Positions 6,689-12,944 of a DNA stretch of 13,500 bases are shown piece after piece (positions within the stretch are counted from its first letter, which is position 1; each line of letters starts with the position of its first letter). Both the position numbers and the translations under genes were made by a program. Under the pieces are notes generated by a model. The model was not told where the DNA came from. It did not search any database and saw only the letters and a list, made by a program, of their open reading frames with translations. The stretch spans positions 1 to 13,500 of the forward strand of contig CAMPIG010000080.1 in NCBI GenBank assembly GCA_946886255.1, written 5' to 3'. This stretch comes from an uncultured Cellvibrio sp. (GTDB lineage Bacteria; Pseudomonadota; Gammaproteobacteria; Pseudomonadales; Cellvibrionaceae).

Positions 6689-7894
6689 ATGTGTGGCAAG
6701 CCATTCTTTTCTGCTTTTTGTTTCAGCATTCTTTTGGTATTAACCGGCAACAGCCTTGCTGATGATAAATCGATCCCTGTCAATAAAAGCTGGGCAGAGC
6801 GCACAGCTTTATCTGTCATGCAGCGCAGCCCCGAAGCCTGGGCCATGCGTGACTATAAACTGATGGAAAAACCCCAGTGGGCTTATACCTATGGTTTGGT
6901 CTTGCTGGGTTTTCAACGCTTGTATGAAACAACGGGCGAGCAACAGTATCTTGATTATGCCAAGGCTTATGTTGATCAATTGATTGATGAGCAGGGCAGG
7001 ATCAAAGGTTACAACATCGCTGATTTCAATATCGATTCCGTCAACAGCGGAAAGTTATTATTTTTATTGCACGACAAATATAAAGATCCGCGTTATCTGA
7101 CGGCCATGCAAATCCTGCGTCAGCAACTGGAATGGCAACCGCGCACGCGCAGTGGTGGCTTGTGGCATAAATTAATTTATCCATGGCAGATGTGGCTTGA
7201 TGGACTCTATATGGGCGCGCCTTATTACGCGCAATATGCGGAGCAATTTAATGAAGGGGATAAAGCCTTTGATGATATCGCGCATCAATTTATCCTGATT
7301 GAAAGCAAAACCCGCGATGCGCAATCCGGTTTGCTGTATCACGCCTGGGATGAAAGTACGCTGCAATTGTGGGCCGATGATAAAACGGGGTTGTCTCCGC
7401 ATTTCTGGTCGCGCGCTATGGGTTGGTATGCGATGGCGTTGGTGGATGTACTGGATTATTTTCCGGAGGGGCATAAAGACCGTAAAGAACTGATTGCGAT
7501 CTTGAATCGTCTGGCGGATGCCTTGGTGAAGGTACAACATAAGTCCGGCTTATGGTATCAGGTAGCGGATCAGGGGGATCGTTACGGTAATTATCTGGAG
7601 GCATCGGGGTCGGCGATGTTTGCTTATGCGTTTGCCAAGGGCGCGCGTAAAGGTTATTTGCCGGCGCGGTTTAAAAACGTTGCGGATAAAACTTTTGATG
7701 GGTTGTTGAAGCATCTGGTGGTGGTGGATAAGCAGAAGCAGGTGCATTTGACACAGATTTGTGGGAGTGCGGGCTTGGGTGGCGATCCTTATCGGCCAGG
7801 GACGTTTGCGTATTATGTGGGTGAGGCGATTCGAGTGGATGATGCGCATGGGGTGGGGCCGTTTATATTGGCGGCGTTGGAGTTGGGACGGTAG
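6689..7894 (+). CDS. GH105 unsaturated rhamnogalacturonyl/glucuronyl hydrolase, secreted
   Basis: GH105 enzymes hydrate the 4,5-unsaturated uronic acid left by pectate or rhamnogalacturonan lyases and release it from the non-reducing end. The ATG at 6689 gives 401 residues, near the family's usual size. AAGAGA (6675-6680) is well spaced, and a signal peptide follows at once (1-24, cleavage near SLA-DDK). An earlier in-frame ATG at 6551 would place the terminator inside the coding region, so it is rejected. Motifs along the alpha6/alpha6 barrel are WAYTYGLVLLGFQRLYE (64-80), PWQMWLDGLYMGAPYY (165-180; Asp171 matches the catalytic Asp of YteR-type enzymes), YHAWD (217-221), FWSRAMGWYAMAL (239-251) and SGLWYQV with NYLEASGSAM (286-310). 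The third-position bias becomes G-rich and C-poor toward the 3' end. Confidence 0.92.
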   Translation: MCGKPFFSAFCFSILLVLTGNSLADDKSIPVNKSWAERTALSVMQRSPEAWAMRDYKLMEKPQWAYTYGLVLLGFQRLYETTGEQQYLDYAKAYVDQLIDEQGRIKGYNIADFNIDSVNSGKLLFLLHDKYKDPRYLTAMQILRQQLEWQPRTRSGGLWHKLIYPWQMWLDGLYMGAPYYAQYAEQFNEGDKAFDDIAHQFILIESKTRDAQSGLLYHAWDESTLQLWADDKTGLSPHFWSRAMGWYAMALVDVLDYFPEGHKDRKELIAILNRLADALVKVQHKSGLWYQVADQGDRYGNYLEASGSAMFAYAFAKGARKGYLPARFKNVADKTFDGLLKHLVVVDKQKQVHLTQICGSAGLGGDPYRPGTFAYYVGEAIRVDDAHGVGPFILAALELGR

Positions 7895-7934
7895 CTTGAG
7901 GTTTGAGAGATAACTGTTTGCGCGATGTAGAGAG

Positions 7935-8038
7935 AGGCCTGCACCGCTTGGCATTCTGAAAACGCATGAATACATCCATGTAGCTCCCTCAAGTCGTCCG
8001 TGACTTGAGGGTTTCAGAATGCCAAGCGGTGCAGGCCT
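7935..8038. repeat. 104-bp three-armed inverted-repeat element (MITE/REP-like), may also terminate GH105
   Basis: A perfect 27-bp inverted repeat (7935-7961 and 8012-8038) encloses 50 bases. Inside it a perfect ten-bp hairpin (CCCTCAAGTC 7986-7995 / GACTTGAGGG 8002-8011, loop GTCCGT) abuts the right outer arm. A small TACAT/ATGTA hairpin lies at 7971-7982. As RNA the outer stem could extend by two pairs (G-U, A-U). The shape is a three-way junction. The element starts 40 bases after the GH105 stop, and TTT follows the right arm, so it could stop or stabilise GH105 transcripts. The length and perfection of the arms suggest a non-autonomous mobile or dispersed repeat. No coding capacity or clear target duplication is visible. 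Confidence 0.8.
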
Positions 8039-8109
8039 TTGTGCCACCTCGCGAGTGATAGTGTTTAAAATTGTGTCGAAAGTAATATAAAAAAATGAGA
8101 GAAACCAAT

Positions 8110-9489
8110 ATGAAGTCAACTTTTCTGCATTCATTAATAAGAATTTTTGTATTTATTGTAAGCGTGTCGATAGTGCAAACAGCAAGCGCTGTAGATACGC
8201 AAACGGATTGGAATATGGCGGCGGCGATTGTGCAGGCGATTGAGCTGCCGGTGATCGAGGGTGATGATTATTTGATTACCGATTTCGGCGCTGCGAGTGG
8301 TGGAAGGAAGGATGCGCGGCCGGCGATTCTTGAGGCGATCAATCAGGCGAGTGCGAAAGGTGGTGGGCGCGTGGTGATTCCGAAAGGGATCTGGTTGAGT
8401 AAGGGGCCGATTCATTTGAAGAGCCATGTTAATTTGCATGTGGCGGAAGGGGCGACTTTGTTGTTCAGTGCGGATCATGAGGATTACCTGCCGGCGGTGT
8501 TTACGCGGTGGGAGGGGACGGAGATGTATGGTTATTCGCCGCTGATTTATGCCCATAAAGTAACGGATGTGGCGATTACCGGAACGGGTGTTATCGATGG
8601 CAATAAAAACAGCGATTTTCATGCGTGGCATAAGCGGCAGGGTGATGATATGACGATGTTGCGGCGGATGGGGATTGATGGTGTGCCGTTGGAGAAGCGA
8701 CAGTTTCACAAGGGCCATTTTCTGCGGCCGAGTATGATTCAGTTTATCGACGCGCAGCGAGTGTTGTTGCAGGATTACACTGTTACCAATTCGCCGTTCT
8801 GGGTGAATCATCTGGTGTATACCGACCACGCAATTATGCGCGGCGTAAAAGTGGACAGCATGTTTCCCAACAACGACGGCGTTGATGTGGATTCGAGTCG
8901 CTATGTATTAATCGAAAATAACCGCTTCAAAACCGGCGACGACGCTGTAGTGGTGAAATCCGGCCGCGATTACGACGGCCGCAAGATCGCGCGGCCCAGT
9001 GAAAATATTGTGGTGCGCAACAATGAAATGGCGGGTGAGGATGGCATTGCGTTGGGCAGCGAAATGTCCGGCGGTATTCGCCATGTCTTTTTCTCCGATA
9101 ACATTTATCGCAACGGTTCAGCAGCGATACGTTTTAAAGCCAACCTGGATCGCGGTGGTGTGGTTGAGCACGTGCGGGTACGCAATATGGATATCGAGAA
9201 AACCGGGCAATTGTTCTGGTTTGAATTGACCTATGCCGCCGGCGCCATGGGCGGTAATTTCCCGTCAATTTATCGCGATATTGTGTTTGAAGATATCACC
9301 GTAGGCGAGACGGGTTTGGTATTTAAAGCAAATGCACCTAAAGGTTTTCCATTGCAAGATGTAACCTTGAAAAACATCACCATCAAAAAAGCTGATGAGT
9401 TATTTGTGATCGATAATGTCGACAATCTGGTGTTCGATAATGTGCAGATCAACGGCCAGCGAGTGAATGGGCAATTGGATTGGAAATAA
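8110..9489 (+). CDS. GH28 polygalacturonase-type glycoside hydrolase, secreted
   Basis: GH28 enzymes cleave alpha-1,4-galacturonan or rhamnogalacturonan backbones by inversion on a right-handed beta-helix. I prefer the ATG at 8110 (459 residues) to the one at 8095 because GAGAG (8097-8101) is well spaced and the product starts directly with a basic signal peptide (MKST..., cleavage near ASA-VDT at about residue 27). Numbering from 8110: a GAASGGRKDARPAI segment (60-73) matches the N-terminal fold start; NNDGVD (254-259, catalytic-type Asp256) and GDD (276-278, Asp277/Asp278) form the active site. GEDGIALGSEMSGG (309-322) replaces the GHG motif of endo-polygalacturonases, as in bacterial exo-type members, and RFK (341-343) matches the R-x-K motif. 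All key residues are present. Exact substrate and endo/exo mode are not certain; the GSE motif favours exo action. Confidence 0.92.
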   Translation: MKSTFLHSLIRIFVFIVSVSIVQTASAVDTQTDWNMAAAIVQAIELPVIEGDDYLITDFGAASGGRKDARPAILEAINQASAKGGGRVVIPKGIWLSKGPIHLKSHVNLHVAEGATLLFSADHEDYLPAVFTRWEGTEMYGYSPLIYAHKVTDVAITGTGVIDGNKNSDFHAWHKRQGDDMTMLRRMGIDGVPLEKRQFHKGHFLRPSMIQFIDAQRVLLQDYTVTNSPFWVNHLVYTDHAIMRGVKVDSMFPNNDGVDVDSSRYVLIENNRFKTGDDAVVVKSGRDYDGRKIARPSENIVVRNNEMAGEDGIALGSEMSGGIRHVFFSDNIYRNGSAAIRFKANLDRGGVVEHVRVRNMDIEKTGQLFWFELTYAAGAMGGNFPSIYRDIVFEDITVGETGLVFKANAPKGFPLQDVTLKNITIKKADELFVIDNVDNLVFDNVQINGQRVNGQLDWK

Positions 9490-9494
9490 TTTGA

Positions 9495-9683
9495 CCCAGA
9501 GTACTTCGTCATCTATTTGTGATTGGGCTCTTGGTTTCGAAAACGCGTAACACGTTGACAGGAAGCTATGTAGGAGGTGGTGATTATTTCCCGGGTGGAC
9601 TGCTAACCAAGTGGCGTTCGGATTTTTACAAGCCTGGCGTCGATCTCTTACCTAATATCGCGGCACATGTTCAAAATCATTAG
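9495..9683 (+). pseudogene. Possible decayed C-terminal coding fragment, unknown family
   Basis: Between GH28 and the ThuA-like gene one frame stays open for 62 codons, from just after a TGA at 9492 to a TAG at 9681. It has no good start codon with a ribosome site at its beginning. The later part (9549-9680) reads like real protein: GSYVGGGDYFPGGLLTKW followed by RSDFYKPGVDLLPNIAAHVQ. Codon choice there resembles that of neighbouring genes. I do not recognise the family. It could be the tail of a gene lost by deletion, or chance. The TAG overlaps the AGG ribosome site of the next gene. Confidence 0.3.
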
Positions 9684-9692
9684 GTAAAGACG

Positions 9693-11123
9693 ATGAAACA
9701 GTTGTTGCTGATGTTGACCACAATCTGGATGGCTGCGTTGCTGGTGCCACTGACATGGGCCGAGGCGCCCCGTCCCCGGGCTCTGCTGATTAGCGGCCAG
9801 GGTAGTGAATGTCCGCCGGGTCGCTGGCCCGACTGGCAGCACGAGTTCCATGACGAGAAGCTCATTGCCACTTTGCAGGATTTACTGGACATAACGCGAG
9901 CAGACGATTTAACCGCCCTCAGCCGGGATAGCCTGCGCCGGTACCAGTTGGTGATCAACAACTCGCTGTTGCGTTGTCCCAATCAGACCCAAATGCAGGC
10001 GCTGCTGGAGTTTGTAGCGGCCGGCAACAGCTTGTTGGCCCTCAACAACGGCCTTATCAGTTTTTTGAATACGAGCGAATACACTGGGTTGATCGGCGCC
10101 CGTTTCCTCGGTTGGGATCACAATGAGAGCTTCATGGTTGATCCGTTTGACGCGTGGTACGGCTTTGACTACAACGACCAAACCCAACATCCCATCACCC
10201 GTGGGCTTCAGCATTTTGAGGTTAAAGGCCACCTCTACCTGATGGAGATGAACACCCAGGCGGTGGAGGTGATAGCTCGCGCTCAACATCACCCATTGCT
10301 CTGGCTACGGCGCCATGGGGAGGGACAGGTGATGGGATTTGCTTTGGGGCACAACGTGCCGATTGATAAAAACCTCGGTTATCGCGCCTTGCTGCGCAAC
10401 AGTGTGCGCTGGCTTACCGGGTACCCCATCGTTGAACCTCTGGCGGAAGTACACCTGCCAGCTGACGTCGATAGTACTTTTACATTATTGCTGAACAAAA
10501 CAAGTCATAGTCTCGATGGGAAACCCTTACAGTACCGGCTTGCCGAAAACCCCGATGCTGATCTGGTAAAAGCAAACCTCACCAGCGACGGGCAATTGCG
10601 TCTTCGTCCAGCGGGCAACAGGCCTGGCCGCATGGAGCTGTTGATAGAGGCCAGTGGCCAGCGAACCCTCACCACCCCTCGCTATTTGGGTATTACCTTA
10701 CATCCATCCGGACAGGGCAATCTGGCTGGCTACAGCACTACCCACATAACTACCTCCGCGAATGAATACCGCAAAATGTATTCCGACCCCGCGCGGCTTA
10801 CCGATGGCAACCCCCAAAGTCGCTGGTCCAGTGATTATCGGGATGACAACTGGGTTCGCCTGGACTTTGGTCGTGAATATGTCATTAACCGGGTCAAGCT
10901 GTTATGGGAGTCGGCCTACGGCAAGCGCTATCGCCTGCAAGCCTCCGATGATGGGGAAAATTGGCGTGACCTTACCCGTCAATCAGATGGCAAGGGTGGT
11001 CTGGACGAGTTCACCTTTGAGCCGGTTAGTACGCGCTACTTGCGATTGTTGGGCGAAGAGCGAGCCACAGAGTGGGGTTATTCGCTGTATGAATTTGAAG
11101 TTTACGGGCCTGCGGAAGAATAA
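9693..11123 (+). CDS. Secreted ThuA-like protein with C-terminal F5/8-type-C (CBM32-like) domain
   Basis: The 476-residue protein has a signal peptide (1-23, cleavage near TWA-EAP) and starts at an ATG eight bases after AGG (9682-9684). Residues about 28-244 resemble the ThuA family, a class I glutamine amidotransferase-like fold named after a trehalose-utilisation gene: an initial beta strand (RALLISGQG), MQALLEFVAAGNSLLALNNG (101-120), QHPITRGLQHFEVKGHLYLM (165-184), and HPLLWLRRHGEGQVMGFALGHN (200-221) ending SVRWLTG. A linking beta domain covers about 245-340. Residues about 345-472 look like a discoidin/F5-8C carbohydrate-binding domain: LTDGNPQSRWSSD, WVRLDFGREYVINRVKLLWE, YRLQASDDGENW and a closing EFEVYG. 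The classical amidotransferase Cys nucleophile context is not apparent. The position suggests it acts on, or binds, the same plant polysaccharide; no reaction can be assigned. Confidence 0.82.
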   Translation: MKQLLLMLTTIWMAALLVPLTWAEAPRPRALLISGQGSECPPGRWPDWQHEFHDEKLIATLQDLLDITRADDLTALSRDSLRRYQLVINNSLLRCPNQTQMQALLEFVAAGNSLLALNNGLISFLNTSEYTGLIGARFLGWDHNESFMVDPFDAWYGFDYNDQTQHPITRGLQHFEVKGHLYLMEMNTQAVEVIARAQHHPLLWLRRHGEGQVMGFALGHNVPIDKNLGYRALLRNSVRWLTGYPIVEPLAEVHLPADVDSTFTLLLNKTSHSLDGKPLQYRLAENPDADLVKANLTSDGQLRLRPAGNRPGRMELLIEASGQRTLTTPRYLGITLHPSGQGNLAGYSTTHITTSANEYRKMYSDPARLTDGNPQSRWSSDYRDDNWVRLDFGREYVINRVKLLWESAYGKRYRLQASDDGENWRDLTRQSDGKGGLDEFTFEPVSTRYLRLLGEERATEWGYSLYEFEVYGPAEE

Positions 11124-11162
11124 AAACTTCCAAAAAATTCCTTGCTTGTAAAAACGACATGT

Positions 11163-12020
11163 TTACAGGATTTCGAGCGACACAACCGGGTAATTGCATA
11201 AGTAGGTGCGGTTGCCCGGGGCGAGAAAAAAATGATTGAGCGGAAGTGACGTATGCTGGAATTGCGACGGCGTAATCCCCGTCAGTGTTTTGAAGTCGTG
11301 AGCAAAATGGGCGTGGTCGTAGTAACCACAACGGTAGGCAATATCGGTGATGGATTCACGCCCACCGTTCAGATAATTGAAACTGCGTTGAAAGCGAATC
11401 ATCTTCCACAGTTGTTTTGGTGTAAGACCTACATGCAGGTTGAAGATTTGTTGTAAATATCGCTCACTGACACCCAATGACTTCGCTAATGCGTCAATAC
11501 TGGCAGGATGCTGTGGAGAGAAAAGTTGCTGTACCGCTTGTTCAACCAATTGATAGGATCGTGTCGGCATGCCGGTCAGTTGTTTGCCAAAAAAGCACTC
11601 CATCTGATGGGCGAAGTTGTCGAGTGTAGGTTCGTTATACACGTTTTCGATCGCAAGACTGAATGCCTTGCCCAGCAATAGACGAGTATCAATGGATTGA
11701 TCTTTTAGATGATTAATTGGTTCGCGAGTGAACGCCGACAGGCTATGAGGGAAAAATTTTATGCCCAGAAAAATCTGGCTGCCGCGTGTGATGATATCGT
11801 ATGGGCGAGTCATCTGCCCCACTAACTCCACCTCGGGATTACTAAAAAATCCCCTCCCGTCATTGCGCCTTACTTCGGTGTTCAGGTTAAAGATAATTTC
11901 CTGGCAACCATCCGGAAAAGTGCGATCCACTACATCAGTCTGTTCTGAAGAGTGAATCATCCAAAAGCAGTTGATATAGGATTTGAGGTGTTTTGAGGGG
12001 GCAATCTCTTCGTAAATCAT
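11163..12020 (-). CDS. AraC-family transcriptional regulator
   Basis: The 285-residue regulator is convergent with the ThuA-like gene (39-bp gap). The N-terminal part (about 1-150) opens MIYEEIAPSKHLKSYINCFW and contains FPDGCQEIIFNLN, a pattern of the DUF6597-type sensor domain found in many uncharacterised AraC proteins. The C-terminal AraC DNA-binding domain holds two helix-turn-helix units: SIDALAKSLGVSERYLQQIF (about 174-193) and SITDIAYRCGYYDHAHFAHDF (about 223-243), followed by the GITPSQF signature. The start at 12020 fits the usual family N-terminus, but the ribosome site before it is weak (AGATGA). An upstream 60-codon frame overlaps this start by ATGA. The ligand is unknown; the adjacent pectin genes are possible targets, but it could equally be unrelated. 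Confidence 0.9.
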   Translation of the reverse strand: MIYEEIAPSKHLKSYINCFWMIHSSEQTDVVDRTFPDGCQEIIFNLNTEVRRNDGRGFFSNPEVELVGQMTRPYDIITRGSQIFLGIKFFPHSLSAFTREPINHLKDQSIDTRLLLGKAFSLAIENVYNEPTLDNFAHQMECFFGKQLTGMPTRSYQLVEQAVQQLFSPQHPASIDALAKSLGVSERYLQQIFNLHVGLTPKQLWKMIRFQRSFNYLNGGRESITDIAYRCGYYDHAHFAHDFKTLTGITPSQFQHTSLPLNHFFLAPGNRTYLCNYPVVSLEIL

Positions 12021-12199
12021 GTCAATTTTTTCATCTGGCCGCGTCTCGGTTTGTTCATGACGGTATAGGTAGCGAAGAGAGTAACGTTAGCACAAACTGC
12101 GCTGAATTTCGCAGAGCAGCTTGCAGGGATGTAAATGTATCGCGAAACGATTTGCAAAAAATGATGCCATTCTCCAGTGTTATAAGATGCTGCTGTCAT
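12017..12199 (-). CDS. Candidate 60-codon small ORF coupled to the AraC gene
   Basis: On the minus strand an ATG at 12199-12197 is preceded by GGGAGAG with about eight bases of spacing, a better ribosome site than that of the AraC gene. The frame ends in TGA overlapping the AraC start as ATGA. A TATAAA on the minus strand (complement of 12235-12240) could be the -10 of a promoter about 30 bases before the ATG, though I see no matching -35. The 60-residue product (MTAASYNTGEWHHFLQIVSR...) is basic at its end (NKPRRGQMKKLT) and has no recognisable domain or clear membrane segment. It may be a leader peptide that couples translation to the regulator, or chance. Confidence 0.35.
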   Translation of the reverse strand: MTAASYNTGEWHHFLQIVSRYIYIPASCSAKFSAVCANVTLFATYTVMNKPRRGQMKKLT

Positions 12200-12270
12200 G
12201 ATTTTTTCTCTCCCTGGTAACGAGCTTTGACAATTTTATATGTGCTGATTTTTGATATTGGGTAAATGAA

Positions 12271-12815
12271 TCACCCCTCGAGGTCTTTCACCTGCTCCAG
12301 GCAAGCATCCAGAATTTTATTCTTTAGCTCTTCATCAGCCACAGCACGTGAAAGCGCCACTCCGCCGATCAACATTACACTGGCTTTAATGGCATTTGTT
12401 TCCGAGAGCCCCAAACTAGCCAACATCGCCTGATATTTGGTAAGGATGTGTGTATAGGTGGCCTTTACCTTGGGTTCGCTATGCCCTATATCCGTCACTA
12501 AAAACGCGAGCGGGCAGTAGCGGTCGGCGCGTGAGTGGCGGCCGATCTCCAGGTATCTTTCGGCAAGTTCAGATGCTTTAACGGGATTGTCCCGGCGAAC
12601 CCTGTCGCGGGACAGGAGTGCGCCAGCCACCATGGATTGGTGATACATATCCGACTTGGATTTGAAATGTGCGTAAAAAGCCCCCGCGTTAATCCGGCGT
12701 GCGTCATAACATCATCAATAGAAACCGAATCAAAACCATGATGGCTAAAGAGCTGTGCAGCGGATGACAAGATTCGTTCGCGGGATTGGGTTTTGTGTTC
12801 GGCATTCCAGGGCAT
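12271..12815 (-). pseudogene. TetR-family regulator, frameshifted by loss of one G
   Basis: The first frame (from an ATG at 12815) encodes the start of a TetR DNA-binding domain: SRERILSSAAQLFSHHGFDS, then VSIDDVMTHAGLTRG. After that the protein becomes nonsense. One frame over, the family sequence continues exactly as expected, AFYAHFKSKSDMYHQS, then an all-helical ligand domain to the stop at 12271. Adding a single G to the five-G run (five C at 12681-12685 on the plus strand) joins them into 181 residues, close to a normal TetR length. As written the gene makes a truncated, probably inactive protein. It may be a real recent mutation, a phase-variable tract or a sequencing error. It is divergent from the GST-like gene and probably represses it, as in the common TetR-target arrangement. 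Confidence 0.88.
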
Positions 12816-12859
12816 GGTACGGGCTCCACAACGGTGACAGGCGACAGTATGCCAAAAAC

Positions 12860-12887
12860 ATAAAATATGTTCTTGAACATATTTTAT
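12860..12887. promoter_or_regulatory. Perfect 28-bp palindrome, likely TetR operator
   Basis: ATAAAATATGTTC (12860-12872) and GAACATATTTTAT (12875-12887) are perfect inverted repeats around TT. The site lies in the 129-bp gap between the divergent TetR and GST-like genes and overlaps a candidate GST promoter. Length, symmetry and position fit a TetR-dimer operator. Confidence 0.75.
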
Positions 12888-12901
12888 TGTGCCTCTTAAA
12901 T
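12874..12901 (+). promoter_or_regulatory. Candidate sigma-70 promoter of the GST-like gene
   Basis: TTGAAC (12874-12879) and TTAAAT (12896-12901), with 16 bases between, each match the consensus at four of six positions. The -35 falls inside the right half of the palindrome, so a bound repressor would block it. Transcription would start about 35 bases before the ATG. Confidence 0.4.
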
Positions 12902-12944
12902 GTCTATCTCGTCACCTATATTTTTTATTCGCTGGGAGAGCACT

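Noticed and set aside
8095..8109. Start of GH28 five codons earlier at 8095
   Set aside because: Only an A-rich run precedes it with no ribosome site, whereas GAGAG is correctly placed for the ATG at 8110, where a standard signal peptide begins.
8134..8829. 231-codon open frame opposite GH28
   Set aside because: It is antisense to the conserved GH28 core and owes its length to the C-poor codon use there; its His/Arg/Ile-rich product has no family resemblance.
9572..9606. AGGAGG followed by GTG codons after GH28, possible small gene
   Set aside because: The GTG is too close to the AGGAGG and its frame stops after eight codons, so no meaningful product results.
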